64,000 bases of DNA. It comes from Monosiga brevicollis MX1 (Eukaryota > Opisthokonta > Choanoflagellata > Craspedida > Salpingoecidae). Position 1 is the first letter of the stretch. The number at the start of each line of letters is the position of its first letter. The DNA lies in assembly GCF_000002865.3 (NCBI RefSeq), contig NW_001865049.1, forward strand, positions 681,669-745,668, read 5' to 3'. The notes under the pieces were generated by a model. It did no database searches, was not told where the DNA came from, and saw only the letters and a list, made by a program, of their open reading frames with translations. The position numbers and the translations under genes are program-made. Below, piece after piece: positions 39,645 through 52,797 of this stretch.

Positions 39645-40840
39645 ATGATGCAAGCTGTACGCGCGGCGTGGCGCAGCGCCCCGTTGCTTGGTCGGCGGGC
39701 AACCAGCTACGCAGGCCCGAGCCAGCGGAGGAGCTGGCTGCCAACAGCAGTGGGTGTGGGCCTTGGGGTGGCGGCAACTGGAGTACTAGTAGCCGGTTGC
39801 CGCACCCGATTTGATGATGCCCCAGCCATCCATGCGCCCTTGGACGACCCGGAGCTGCAGCAAGGACTCGAGCAACGCGAGCGAGATGTTGTCAAGCTGC
39901 ACCAGTACATGGCGGAGATGCGCGAAAAGTTTATCAAGGTCTGTTCAAGAGCCGCATCACACTTGGATACGCTGCGCATATCAACGTGGGTGGGTGGCAG
40001 GACTGGTGGGCGCCCTCAATTTTCTCTCGATCCAAATGCACTAGCTGGGGGCCTCTGAACCGGACGACCTCAAGCGGGCCGAGCTGTATGCCAAGTTTCG
40101 CGAGGATGTGCTGCGCGACACTCAGGTATGCCCAGACTACCTCAATGGTTTTTATTTCCCACCTCGCCGGGGTCGGGCAGCTCACCACAAGCATGCGGCT
40201 AGATTATCCTCTACGGTGTGGTCGAGCCTCACGCGCGACAGGCGTATTTGGACACGTATGGCTGTGCCCGCTGGACCGACTCTGCTCTGGAGCTGATCAA
40301 GGAGTTTTCGCCCATTGTGGAGCTGGGCGCGGGGCAAGGTGTGTTTGCTGGGTAAACGTTTTTCTCACATGTTTGCCCCCAGCACCCCGAACCATCGTTT
40401 GTTTGGGGCTTGACAATTGCACATGTTGGGTAGGACAATGGCAACGAGCACTGACAGAGGCTGGCGCCAATGTGGTGGCCTTTGACAACGAGAGCTCATT
40501 GCAGCCCTCGAATCAACCCGTGGGCAAGGTTTATTCCGGTGACGAGCAAAAGCTCGGCTGGTACCCGTACCGGACGCTCTTGCTGGTGTATCCACCCGAT
40601 TCGGACATGGCGCAGCGCGCTTTGGACCGTTACAAGGGTCGCTACCTCATTTATGTGGGTGAGGCACGGGGCGGTGTCAATGCCAACGAAGAGTTTTTCG
40701 ACACGCTAGAAGCCGATTGGGACTGCGTGCACCGCGAGAACCTGGCGCCGTTTTCGCGCTGCTACGAGCGGCTCTACGTCTTTCGCCGAGCCGTCCCGGT
40801 CGCCCAGTCGTGGACGGCCTGGTTTCTGGCCTGGATGTAA
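39645..40840 (+). CDS. Membrane-anchored or mitochondrial SAM-methyltransferase-like protein
   Basis: Exon 1 (39,645 to about 39,937) encodes a basic leader (MMQAVRAAWRSAPLLGRRA) and a hydrophobic helix (PTAVGVGLGVAATGVLVAG). A coiled-coil helix (LEQRERDVVKLHQYMAEMRE) follows. Exon 2 (about 40,046-40,123) is LGASEPDDLKRAELYAKFREDV. Exon 3 (40,208-40,338) carries LYGVVEPHARQAYLDTYGCA and ends SPIVELGAGQ. Exon 4 resumes GQWQRALTEAGANVVAFDN to TAA 40,838-40,840. ELGAGxGxW...L...G..VVAFDN is motif I and post-I of class I methyltransferases; LLLVYPPDSDMA is a likely motif IV. The leader looks mitochondrial or like a signal anchor. Substrate unknown. Confidence 0.72.
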
Positions 40841-42865
40841 GGACTCTGACTGACATGTGAATTGATGCGTCACACCGCAGCCCTCTCCATCGGTTCCCCC
40901 CTATTGTCAGTCTGACGGTTTGGATCGTTACCTTGGGGTGTTGTTGGTGTTGTTGGTGTTGCTCTTGGTGACTGTGCTGTTTGGACGGTAAGGACAAGTG
41001 AAGAGAAACAGTGGCAACCTTTATGGGGACTCATGACGCCATGTATGACGAAGCCCACCCCTACGCCAACAGACCAACATACCGCCGGGCGTCAAGATTG
41101 ACTTTTTTCTGCTCCTGCTCCGAGATTAGAGGGGGTGCGTGATGCCGAGCACAGTTCTGCACAAACACGCCACCAAAACACCGTCCAGACACTTGAGACA
41201 CTTGGTTGAGCTTTTCCATCGAGGCAGCACAGCAAAAAGTCAGGTGACTCGAGAAGGAAGCTAGGAAGCGAGCAAGCATAAGCGGAGAGAGAATAGGGAC
41301 AATAGGGAGAATAATAGGAAAGGAAGAAGGGAAACACTGGTGTGGAGGCGTTGCTTTGAGACTTTTGGCGGAAACTCGGTGGGGCGCCGAGCGCGAGCCC
41401 AATGATGCAAACAAAACGATTCGGACAAGGTGGATGCGAGTGAATGCGTGCGACAAAGGTCCTCAAGACCAAGTTTCATGCTGCACATGCCCTTCCTTTT
41501 ACAACCTCGTCCCAGACTTGCTGCCTCGACACACGAGCTAATTTATGCCCGCTCCAGCCATGTTATGGCATTGTTATGAGAGAACTCGTGAGGTGCTCAC
41601 ACTAAGCGGGAATGCAGAGTACGAGAGGACAAGGAAGCCGAGTGAGTGCCCGCAAATCTGGCTGGCGGCAGTTGTCGTTTTGCCGTTGAAACGGAACGGA
41701 ACAGAGCCGAAGGAATGGAAGGAAACACAGCAGCACACTCACACCAAGGAAACTTCGGGCGGGCGCACGAGCGAGCACCATTGTGTCGCGCTGGTGTGTT
41801 TTGGTGTTTTGGTGGGGCCATGTGGGGTCATATGGAGAGTTGTGTGCTTGGGAGCAACTTGGGAGGCACTTGGGTACCTTTCGTCGCCTATATTTAGATG
41901 TTTCAAGTAGGGCGAGGCGGCGCTCGTGCTGATTCGGGATTGTCGTTTGTTTGCTGGAGGTCCTCGACAACGAATGACAGATGTCCTTATCTGTCCAATG
42001 ACCCAGGATAGAATTGCAAGGTCAGGACATGAACATACCAAAACGAGTGCAGCAGAAACAGTCTCCACACCAAAACATACAATCTCAGAGAAGGTGGGCA
42101 CCATCGAGTTGAGATTAGAGAGTGCTTGGTATTCCTGTTGGTGGCTCAGAGAACTGATATTCACTTGGCATCAACCCCTCTGCAAACCAAAACACAATCC
42201 AGAGATGAAGACTGAGTCATGCATCTCCCGCAGAGAAATGGGAGTTTGCACAGCCATCCACACAGAAGGCCGCTTGAGCCAAAATCAACAATGTGCTGCA
42301 ACACCACTGATCCAATCTACGGATCACGAGCGGTCAAGGACCCCCCAACCCCGCACTCTCTCTCCCTCTCAACCTCTCGCTCTCTCAACCTCTCAAACTC
42401 TCTCAAACCCTCTTTCGTTTAGGCTAGCTTTCTCTCTCTGAAGCCATCGTCTCTCAAAACTCTCTCTCTCAAACACTCTCTCTCTGTGGAACGGATTGGT
42501 TGGCTCTCCTACTCATGGCCTGTATGCATCATGCCCAACCGCCAAATAGCAAATAGCATAGCCCGCCGTATACATACACCCATTTGGTCTATGACACCAT
42601 CTACCTCACGCACTCCTCTTGCACACGCCACACCTGCCCCCCAACCCCCTGCCCCTGCACCACCAAACAACCCGGCTTCGTCTTGCAATCGGTGAGCACT
42701 TGAACTTCAAGCCTCGAGCCCACGCTGCCCACCACCCACCACCACCACCTAGTGGCCCATTACACACTGGCATTTTCTCCTGTCTGCCCCGACGCCACCC
42801 TTCCTCTCTGGCACGACCTTTGCCAACGGCCTTTGGTGCTGCCCTTGTCTGCCGCGTCTCGACAC
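40841..42865. other. Intergenic, about 2 kb, no gene recognised
   Basis: Frames up to about 170 codons on both strands have no domain features or matching splice sites. A CT-rich block with CTCTCAAACTCT units lies at about 42,355-42,490, upstream of the LIM gene. Confidence 0.55.
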
Positions 42866-44315
42866 ATGCAAGCCGAAATGAAGCGATCCATTGAAGCCGT
42901 CAAGCAGAGCCTGCGCCCCAGCGCGCCGTACTGTGTGCTCTGCGACGAGGCCATCTTTCACACCGCCGTGTCCGCCCAAGGCCTGGGTCTCTTGCATCCA
43001 GCCTGCTTTCGCTGTGCTCAGTGCGACGACGAACTCGATGGCAAGCCCTATCACGTTCGCAGTGGCGAAGCTCTTTGTACGACGTGCTTCAAAAATCGCG
43101 CCACCCCCGGTTTGGACTGTGACACCGACCAAGAAGCCTTTCGCTGCGATGAGTGCAATCTGCCCATCCTCGATGAAGAGGATTTCCTCTACGTCAAAGG
43201 CCATATTCGCCATCGTGACTGCTGCCGCTGCTCCATTTGCTCCTGCGTAAGTGTCCCACTTGGTGGCTTCCTCTAACGACCTTACCTGTGGGAACACATC
43301 CCCCCTCACTCACGCCAACAACCTGTCCATGCCTTTGGGGTGATACAGCTCTTGACTGAAGGCTCCAAGGCTGTCGAATGCAATGGCCGCCTCGCCTGCC
43401 TGGCTCATGATCGTCTGTCTACGTATTCCCTTGATGAGCAAGGTACGCCTGCCCCTTCTTTTCGACCCGTTGAAGCAGACGCTCTACATCCACCCTCACG
43501 CGCCTCACTCGCCTCTCCTTTGGTTGCTTTTGCTTCCCTTTTTGCTCGCCCCCCCCTCCAGGTATTACGCTTGATGTCGAGCAACCTGTTCTGCGTCGTC
43601 ATCACGTATGTCTCGCCGTTTGCACCAGTCCAGCGTTGGGTTCGCCAGACCACACAATCTTTTGTGCGCGTGCTCGCAAGCTCACTTTTCTCTTTCTCGC
43701 CTGCCCCTTCCACAGCGTGCCATCAGTCCCATGTACGAGAGCGCCGAAGAGGCATATCGCCGCAAATCCTACCGCATCAGCCGGGACGAGACCATTTTCG
43801 AGAACATCTTCCTCAGCGAGGACGAAGACGAAGAAGAGACGGACGACTTTGCCGAGTACAGTGCTGTCAGCATGCTGCGGCGTGAACTGACGCCGCCTCC
43901 ACTTCCCATGGGCCGCGCTCCCATCCGCGAGTGGCTGGCCGCCCTCGAGCTCGAGCACTACACGATCAACTTTGTTGAAAACGAATTTCTGAGCTGGCAA
44001 GCCCTCTGGGATGTCAGTGATCAGGATCTCAAGTCCATTGGCATCACCAGCAGCGAGGACCGGGATCGGATTTGCAACGCTCTGCGACCGCTCAGCCTCG
44101 CCAGCCGCCTCTCTCAATCGCGCAAGCCCTCGGTCAAGCGCAGTTCGATCAAGCGCCGCGAATCACGTCTCACACCGGACGAAGACGTATCCATCCGCAT
44201 CAAACACCTCGAACTCCGCGCCAAGTTGGCTGAGCAACGCGCTGAGGCTGCCGAGCAGCGCGCCCAAGCAGCCGAGGCCCGTCTTCAAATGACTGCCGTC
44301 ACTGCGCACTCATGA
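42866..44315 (+). CDS. LIM-LIM-SAM adaptor protein
   Basis: Start ATG 42,866 (MQAEMKRSIEAVKQSL). LIM1 runs from YCVLCDEAIFHTAVSAQG through HPACFRCAQC to CTTCF. LIM2 starts FRCDECNLPILDEEDFLYVK with HRDCCRCSIC, and is completed across a GTAAGT intron by LLTEGSKAVECNG and ACLAHD. Small exons follow (ITLDVEQPVLRRHH near 43.57 kb). The last exon (about 43,716-44,315) has acidic FLSEDEDEEETDDFAEYS and a SAM domain (PIREWLAALELEHYTINFVE to DLKSIGITSSEDRDRI). A basic Ser region and a short Ala/Glu coiled coil (LAEQRAEAAEQRAQAAEARL) end the protein. All zinc ligands in both LIMs appear present. This combination suggests a cytoskeletal or junction scaffold; tyrosines in SPMYESAEEAY and AEYS could be phosphosites. 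Confidence 0.88.
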
Positions 44316-44525
44316 TCGCCAATGGATCATCAAAAGCGCGCGCGTACATCAACAACCTGTCAATACTGAGAACCATGCCTATTTCGATGCCTAGCTCTCG
44401 TGCCACCTTGTTGGTACAACCTGATTTTACATAGCCCTTGGCACCCAAGTAAATGTCCCTTAGTTGCTTTTTTTCTTCGCACTTGATTTTTTTTTTTTTC
44501 TTTTTCAGCGAAGCACGCTGTGTGA

Positions 44526-44577
<52 letters not shown>

Positions 44578-44893
44578 CCATGGGCATTTTTCCTTCCATC
44601 CACCTGCTCGATGGTCTTACCCCTATTTTGTCTTGTTTGTAGCTATAACTGTGCTAATTGGCTCTGCCTTGTTCTAATTTTTTCTTTTTTGACTGCCAAA
44701 TCTCGCGCCTCTTCTGATTGACATGGGCCACAACCCCGACTATTGAATCGACTGTTAGGAACCCCAGTTCTGCTTGTCTTCTAACATGTAAATGATTTCA
44801 TCATCAAACTTGTATTTTTTTTTTTTTCTCGAGAATCTAAAATTTTCAACTTGAAATCACAGCCAAGCTTGGCAGGTCCACACGCGATTGATC
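44316..44893. repeat. Convergent intergenic with (GT)n and T-runs
   Basis: (GT)n at 44,527-44,575 and poly-T runs near 44,490 and 44,815 between two converging genes. No coding signal. Confidence 0.8.
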
Positions 44894-47800
44894 TCAAAGC
44901 AGCTGTCCATCGACATCCAGCCATGGCCCAATAAAGCCGTTGTAGCGATCCATGGCCGCCGTGCTGCAGGCAGGATCAATCTGGCCTGCATTCCGTACGC
45001 AACAGTAGCAGGCCTCGTTGTTGAGATGCGAAAACAAGTGCAGTAACTCTCTCTATCCGCTTCAACAGAGCAGTGGTTGCCAACAACATGCAGACCGTAC
45101 CGATGGGTTGGCTCCATATCGACTGCGCTTGCAATTGAAGCATCTGCAGCATGGTCTGAAGCTGCTCCGGTTCACTGGCAGCTAGGTCCGTGCGTTCGGA
45201 AGGATCATCGTGCACGTTGTACAGACAGCCCTGGACGATGAACAACGCAAGCCACGACGCTCAGATGCCAGGCGAGTCTTGCGTTCAAATCATGTGAAGC
45301 TTGGAATGCGATATGTACCTGACTGCAGTTGCGCGAGTAGTTTTCGATGGGATCGTCGGCGGTCGAAGCATTGGGATACTGCGGACCACCCCAATTGGCC
45401 TCAATGACATTACCATGCAAAACCTGAGGCCCCGCATGCACCACGTCAAGTCAAGATGGCCATCTCCTTTCCTTCAGAAAGACTGGTTACAGGATACTCA
45501 ACAACTGCAGGGTTTCGCTCGTTCTAGATTGAGTCACAAACCTTCCATTTACCCCAGATGAGGGCGTGTGGGTCAATGAGCAGCGTTTGGCGAGGTGATG
45601 ACACATTGGCCCCGGAAAGGAGAGGCCAAATGTTGAGCGAGTCGATGGGCGGTAAATTGTGCTGGGCCGCACGATGATCGGTCGGGTCCACGCCGGCTAG
45701 CGCTGCAAAAGTGGCGTACCTACAACCAAACCCAGGGCAGACCCAAGACTATGAACACGGGCGGTCGGGCACGACAAGCACTGCGCCTCGCATCATGACA
45801 CACCAATCGGCGACATGCACCATTTCATCCTCACGAGTGCCACGACGCTCTTCGGGCACAAATCCGCCCGACACAAAAGCATTCACCCGCACACCACCCT
45901 CCAGGGTTGAGTACTTGCCCCCCTGCAATGGATAGTCTACAACGCCAAGTACAAGTGAGCATCAAGGGATTCGCACTGCCAGTGTGCGTAAGATCCAAAC
46001 TCGGGCCAAAGGGGCTCACGCACTATCTGAAAGAGAGGCCGCACCAAGCGCCGAGCCATTTCAAGACAGGACCAATATATTGCCGCATCCATACGGTCAA
46101 ACAGAAGAAACGGTGCGATACGAGTGATATGAGCATGCTTTGGTCTTGTGCTGCTGAAACCCCCCGAAATTGATCTACGCACTTGCACCAGCCTCGCCGT
46201 TGAAGCACGCATAACCATGGGATGTGTTGTTATCACAGTCACCCACTGCACGCGCGCGCGCAGGCATCCGAGTGCAACACGGCGCGGACATGAGCACGAT
46301 CAAGTTGACATGCAAAGCATCAGCGTCGAGGCGCGACAGTGGACGCACAGAATGACTTGACATAGCCTCCATTGTCGGAGGTCAAAACCTAGGGACAAGG
46401 AGTTGGCACGTCTTAGCCACACCCGAACGAACTGGTCGCAAGAACATCGTGCACATTATCCGTGTACCATCAAAGTGTTGTTCCACATGCCCTTGGATTT
46501 GAGCAGGCTGGTAAAGTTGGCCAGGTTGTCGTCAAGAAAGGCGACCATGGCGTGATAAACGCGACGGTGTGGCTCCTCGATAAAAGAGAATTTCTCCTGG
46601 TACTCAATCGGTGCCTGGAGCGGGTAGTGCGCCACCTGCCACAAGCAGCAAAGCGACGTCGCACAGGCAACCCCGTACAGGGATGAGCGATTCGAAAGCC
46701 GCAATCTGCTGCGCAAGTTGTTGTTTGTTTGTTGGTTTGTTTGTTCGTTTGCTTTTGGTTGGATGAAAGTCAGTAGTGACCGACCTTTGAAGCATAGGTG
46801 AGAAACAAGGGTGTGCTAGGATCATGTTGTTCCAGGATTGAATAGACGCGGTCGCGGAAGATGGCCTCTTCATACTGTGTGCCGTTCAGCTCTGCGGCAG
46901 GCCTATCCACCATACATGCATGAATACAACAATGCCAACAGCTCAAGGACCTGCACGGGTCTCAGAGGCCTATCTTCATATTGCCTTCGCGGGTGGGCGG
47001 CAGTTCAGGATGGCATACTTGTCGGTTTCCCAAAAGTCCTTGAAGCAGGCAGGAGGCTCGCAAGGGGGAAGATCCGAGCGATGGTTATATGAGCCTATGA
47101 GAAAGAGATTGAGAGCCGTGAACCCGAGCCCTTGCGCGGAAAGTGAACCTGGGAATGGAGCTATCTGTCAACCCATGATGGCGGTCATCGCACCTTGCCA
47201 TTCAGCCTCACTCCACATCCAGTTGCCATGGCCTAAACATGATTCAAACAATGGCAGGGCAAGTCAACAAAAAAAAACCCAAGACAGTTGTCAGCTGTAC
47301 GGTGCCATAAAAACCTCCGGGGGGGGGGGGTTGATCCGAGGATGCAAGGTAGTAACGAACCAAAATAGTTGAGAGAGGTGTCGTAGCCACGGCCCTTGGG
47401 TGTGTGCTGAGGCGTGGTCATGCCGACGTCCCACTGCAAGGTAAAGATCCATTCACGTGAGATAAGGCCACGGATCAAGCGCTTTTTTTTTTTTCAATTA
47501 CATCGTCTCGGTGAGAGATCAGAAATGCAACCTGATTGTGTGGTCGTGGGGGACTAGGCGGATACCTTGCCGACGAAATGGGTGGCATACCCGGCACTTT
47601 GAAGGTGCTCGGCCACGCCCGTCATGTTTTGAGGCATGCCGCAGCCTGGCTGACAGGGATCTGCTAGTGAAGTGGTGACGTGGACGGGCAGGCGGCCTGA
47701 CTGGAAAGAAGTCCGTGCTGTGCGAGAAGATCAGTTGAGTTGTGGGCGTGAGCGAATGCTCCATCAACAACACTGAGGGCTCAAGTCGACGTACTCGGCG

Positions 47801-48133
47801 TGCAGGCATAATGCACGTAGTGACGATTGAGCTCGATGCCCTCCTGCACTAGCGCGTCAATGGTGGGAGTTTGGACGTCTTGCTTGTACTCTTCGCTCCG
47901 ATGATAGCCGACCTCTATCAAGCCCAAGCCCGCCCAATGGCAGTGATCAACTAACGAGCCAAACAAGAAACGTGTGCTGAAGATCTGCAACTAGCCTCAC
48001 CTGCCCAGCCGAAATCGTCGACAATCACCATGAAGATGTGCGGCCTGGGCGCATCATCTCCGCCCGTTTCTTCCGCGATCACCGCCGCAACCAGGGCCAC
48101 CGCCACAGCCAACACAGCCGCCACACGCATCAT
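44894..48133 (-). CDS. Secreted arylsulfatase
   Basis: ATG 48,133 starts signal peptide MMRVAAVLAVAVALVAAVIA, then PHIFMVIVDDFGWA, the first metal-binding Asp-Asp of sulfatases. GYHRSEEYKQDVQTPTIDAL and HYVHYACTP follow. Here the exon ends one base into a codon, and the next resumes to give CTPTRTSFQSGRLPVHV, the formylglycine signature (C-x-P-x-R...GR). Later pieces are HFVGKWDVGMTTPQHTPKGR-type, then VAHYPLQAPIEYQEKF and MVAFLDDNLANFTSLLKSKG. QGGKYSTLEGGVRVNAFVS, DPHALIWGKWKV and CLYNVHDDPSERTDLA come next. The ending is FIGPWLDVDGQLL. The layout is closest to the ARSB/ARSI/ARSJ type. It likely removes sulfate from sulfated sugars in lysosome or outside the cell. The fourth signature residue is Thr, not the usual Ser. 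Confidence 0.9.
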
Positions 48134-48460
48134 TTTTCACAAAAAAAAAAACAAAAACACAAACATAAGCCACTGACGAACTGATGCTCACTGCGTTCGA
48201 CCACTGAAACGTAAGCGTCAAATGTACATGTAAATTACTTTCTTTTAAATATCCCCCCATGTCCAGTTGGACGCGCTCTCTCGCTTTTCCTCTCTCAATT
48301 CATGACTCTCTCTCTCAAACTCTCAAACTCTCAAACTCTCTCTCAAACTCAATTCATCTCTCTCTCGCTCTCGCTCTCTCTCTCTCTCCTCACAACTTCT
48401 CTCTCTCTTTTGGATGAAGAAGGAGGGTCGGGTGCTCACTCACTGTTGGAAACCGTCGAC
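48134..48460. repeat. Divergent promoter region rich in CTCTCAAACT repeats
   Basis: 327 bp between sulfatase and F-BAR starts; about 48,300-48,410 is CT-rich with CTCTCAAA units, and an A-run lies at 48,140-48,160. Confidence 0.75.
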
Positions 48461-50274
48461 ATGGTCTGGGGCACGGAACTGTGGGACTGCATTGCGGCCA
48501 TCGAAGTGCAGACCGATGAGGGCATCCAGTTCATCTCTCAAGTGCGCACGTTTGCAGCAAAGGTATGTTTGAACCCCACTTCCCCGTCCCGTCTCGCCCG
48601 ATCGGCGTCGTGAGGACGGCTGGACTTGTCTCTGACTTGCTTCCCGGTTCCGGCATAGGTGGCTGAGATTGAGAAGGAGAGCGCGAGTAAGCTGCTTGCT
48701 CTGACCAAGCAGTTTGAGCCCACTCTCAATGTCCATCCTCATTCCCCCATGTTCGCCCAGTGCTGGAAGGTCCGTGCCCTGTACACCCGCTGCGCTCGTA
48801 AAAGGGCTTGGTCCGTCTGAGCGCGCACGTCGTGCCTCACCCCCTCTCTTGATCAGGACTTGGTTGGCATGGTTGGCGATGCTGCCAATGCACGGGATGT
48901 AGCCTCGGTGTCCATTATGAATGAGGTCTGCCAGCCCCTGCGCACCCTGATCAAGGAGAAGACACAGGAGCGAAGTGAATTGCTCAAGCAAGTCGCGCAG
49001 TTGCAAAACGATCTACAGAAACACGCTGCCACATTTGAAAAGGTGCGATTGCTCTCCAAACTGGGCGAGTTCGCCAACAACGGGCCATGCTGGTGCGTTT
49101 CACCTCACCTTGGCGCGTGGCTTGTGACAGTGCAAGAAAGCGTATGACAAGGTCGAGAAGGATGCCGTTGCAGCCAAGGTGGCGTATGAAAAGATCGAGA
49201 TGAGCGAAGTGGACAAGAAGAAAAAGATCGACCAGGCGCGTCGCGAATATGCGGCCAAGGCTCAGGCCCGCGAGGATGCCGAGCGACAGCTGTGCGAGGA
49301 TTTGGACACTTTCAATCGCGAACGCACCGTCATCTACTACTCCCACATGCCCGCCGTATTTGACAGTCTCCAAGCCATGGATGAGAATCGGGCCGAGGGT
49401 GTGGTCAATCAAATCAACCAGGTATCTATCACAGACATATTGTCCAGTTCCCCCTCCATGCTGCCTTTTCTTTTTCCCTCTCGATTGGGGCTGTGCTAGG
49501 GATGCATGCATCCCATCAATTGTGCCCCGGCTCACGGCCGCCGCTTGGCCCCCGCTGCAGACCGTGGCGTGTTTGCGCCAGGCTGCTCAGAGTGAGCTGC
49601 GTGCCATCGATGGCGTCGAGGGCAGCTGCCGCAATTTTGACAAGGGATCAGACGCCGCCAGCTTTGCTGCTGCCGTCAAAACGGGTCAGCCGCAACCCGG
49701 TGATATTCCCTTTGATGAAGTTATGGCCAATCGTCAATCCGCAAAAAAGAACTCGCCACGCGTGCAGCGAAAATTGGTCAGTTGACCCTTCCAATGTGCT
49801 CTTGCGTACGCCTCATTCTCAAGGCTGTCCTATCGCACTTTTTCTTCGTGTACTATTTCTGATGTCGTGTGCTTGGCGGTTTGGGGCCTTGGTGACAGGA
49901 TAAGCGCCCGTCGATGGTGGATGGTGACGCCTACGAACCGAGTACACCCATGGCGGCATCAACCCCAGCAGCAGCTCCAGCCACGCCGGCGGCACCTGCT
50001 GCGCCAGCGCCGCCGCGCATTCAAATCATGTATGACTTTGCCGGCTCCAATCAAGGCGAGCTGCCCGTTGTAGCTGGAGAAGTGGTCTTCCTCATGCAAG
50101 ATGACGGCTCCGGCTGGGCCCTTGCGGCCAAGGTAAGCCACGTGTGCTTCGTTTCATCAGCAGGCTATGCCTCATGCTCACCATTCGTACCCATCATTCA
50201 CCTTTGGAATAACACATAGTCCGACGGATCACAAGGATACGTGCCCTCGACATATTATCAAGTGCTAGCGTAGA
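48461..50274 (+). CDS. F-BAR/SH3 membrane-bending adaptor
   Basis: ATG 48,461 begins MVWGTELWDCIAAIEVQTDEG, followed after an intron by VAEIEKESASKLLALTKQFE, a standard F-BAR (FCH) start. More helical exons follow: QPLRTLIKEKTQERSELLKQ (about 48.9-49.04 kb), ARREYAAKAQAREDAERQ (about 49.2-49.4 kb), then TVACLRQAAQSELRAIDG. An Ala/Pro linker (STPAAAPATPAAPAAPAPP) leads to an SH3 domain, IQIMYDFAGSNQGELPVVAG and DDGSGWALAAK. The SH3 is finished by SDGSQGYVPSTYYQVLA at TAG 50,272-50,274. The ALYDY-type, E.L....G, GW and G-x-V-P-x-x-Y landmarks are present. Domain order matches the CIP4/FBP17/PACSIN-type group, which curve membrane during endocytosis and recruit dynamin or actin nucleators. Confidence 0.88.
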
Positions 50275-50694
<420 letters not shown>

Positions 50695-51989
50695 ATGGGT
50701 GGGCTCTTCTCCTCTTCTAAAAAGCCGGCACCCGCACCCTCTCGGGTCACGGAACAGGACAAAGCCATCTTGGTATGTGTCGCGCGCGACTGCCAACGCC
50801 GAGGCATGGCGTGCCACCGCCGCGCAATTGGCCTAGCCTTGTTGTCCTTGGCGAGCTTGCTTGGCTTTGGAACCAATTGACGTGCATCACGGCGTTCCTT
50901 CATAGAAACTGAAAAACCAGCGCGACCGCTTGAAGCAATATCAAAAAAAGGTGTGCGCCGCCTTGCTGCCGGTGTGCCACTTCTGCCTTGCTCATGACAT
51001 ACACCCATCTGCGCATCGACCCGTAGATTCAACAAGTGCTCGAGCAAGAGCGTCAAATCGCCAAGAAATGTCTGGCCGCCAAGGATCGCGAGTCAGTTTC
51101 GGTCTTCTGCTTCGCACTCAACGCTGCTACCTTGCTATGCTTTTGTCCCCGACCCACCATGTCCTGATGGTTGTTTGTACTAGACGGGCCAAGCTCGTGC
51201 TCCGCCGCAAAAAGTATCAAGAAGCCCTGCTTCAAAAGACAGAGGGCCAGCTTGATAACCTGGATGACATGGTACAGCGCATCGAGTTTGGTAGCATTGA
51301 GAAGGACGTGATCAATGGTCTTGAAGCCGGCAATGAAGCCCTCAAGGCCTTGCAGGCAGAGCTGGATATTGAGCGGGTTGAGCGTGTCATGGAAGACGCC
51401 AGTGAGCTCCAAGCCTGGACCGACGTGAGTGTCACCCTCGAGCTTCAAAAATTTACACTTGTACCCTGTGCTGAACTGGCTGCAATTGCTACCATCGCGA
51501 CCAAGCCAAACTGTCAACTCAACCCTTCTGCTCACCCCTTGTTCATGGATGCTACAGGAAGTTGCAGGCTTGCTGGGCACGTCAATTGATCAGCAGGATG
51601 AAGATGCCCTCATGGCTGAACTGGATGACGTATGAGCCGTGCATTGTCAAGCTTTGCAATATCAGCGTCGGCCTGTTCCTGCGCCCACCTTCCCGCTCAC
51701 CTTCCATCTCACCCTTTTGTCCTCTAGCTCATGGATGATGAAGCTCTGCTTCAGGCTGACGAACTGCCATCTGTTCCTACCGCGGATCCCTCTGCAACGG
51801 CAACTGAGACTGCTGCGCAGTCAGAACCTGAATCATCGCCGAAGCAATCCAGCCCTGGTACGTTTGCGCTACCTGCGATTCCAGCGTCCCAGTTGATGTC
51901 TTGCTCTCTCCCTTCCCTCGCAATCCAACCCTCATTCTCCCCTGGCTCCTGACCCCACCTGCATCGCCGTAGCTTTGGTCCCTGCTTGA
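50695..51989 (+). CDS. CHMP6: ESCRT-III subunit CHMP6 / Vps20
   Basis: ATG 50,695 encodes MGGLFSSSKKPAP, with Gly2 for N-myristoylation as in CHMP6/Vps20, then SRVTEQDKAIL, identical in style to human CHMP6. Next are KLKNQRDRLKQYQKK, IQQVLEQERQIAKKCL and RAKLVLRRKKYQEALLQKTE. MVQRIEFGSIEKDVINGLEA, VERVMEDASELQAW, the MIM-region helix DEDALMAELDD and a Pro/Ser tail ending ALVPA (TGA 51,987-51,989) complete it. All are joined by GT/AG introns in phase. CHMP6 links ESCRT-II to the CHMP4 filament on endosomes. Length (about 215 aa) is normal. The gene is complete. Confidence 0.95.
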
Positions 51990-52376
<387 letters not shown>

Positions 52377-52797
52377 ATGAGCCTGCGTCGCACCGTGGTC
52401 ATGTTTCCTGGCATGACGCCTGAGAAGGCCGTCTCGATGCTCAACCAGATGATCTCGCGCGATGGCATCGCGTCCCAGCTCCGTGAAAAGAAGCGCTTCA
52501 TCAAGCCTACTGATAAGCGCGGCCAGCGTGAGGTGCGGCGCGCCATTGCCTTGCCCCTTTACCCTCCCGCACTCTGCCCTTCGAGTTGTTTCCTTCCGCC
52601 TTTCTTCTCCCACCTTTCTTCCTTTTCCTGCCTCTCTGCTTCTTCCGCTGTCTCTCCGCTCGCCTCTTTCGGCGCCTGCTCGTCCGCGCTCACTTTACTT
52701 TCTCGCCCCTAAACTCTTTTGCTAGCGATCGGCCTGCATTCGCATTTACAAGCGTGGACTTCAGGAGAAGCTCAAGGTTGCCGAGCAGATGAAATAA
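52377..52797 (+). CDS. MRPS21: Mitochondrial small-subunit ribosomal protein bS21m
   Basis: Two exons. Exon 1 is 52,377-52,531 (MSLRRTVVMFPGMTPEKAVS...LNQMISRDGIASQLREKKRF). Exon 2 begins after TTTGCTAG near 52,727 (RSACIRIYKRGLQEKLKVAE) and ends at TAA 52,795-52,797. The RTV...P..A...LN..I..DG......K..R...P...R.R pattern and the second exon's IY...... basic helix match bS21m. Length of about 75 aa is normal. It lacks a long presequence, as is usual for this protein. Confidence 0.85.

Noticed and set aside
39402-40058. N-terminal extension of the methyltransferase gene through poly-Cys/Val
   Set aside because: The extension is the (GT)n microsatellite; the ATG at 39,645 gives a sensible leader.
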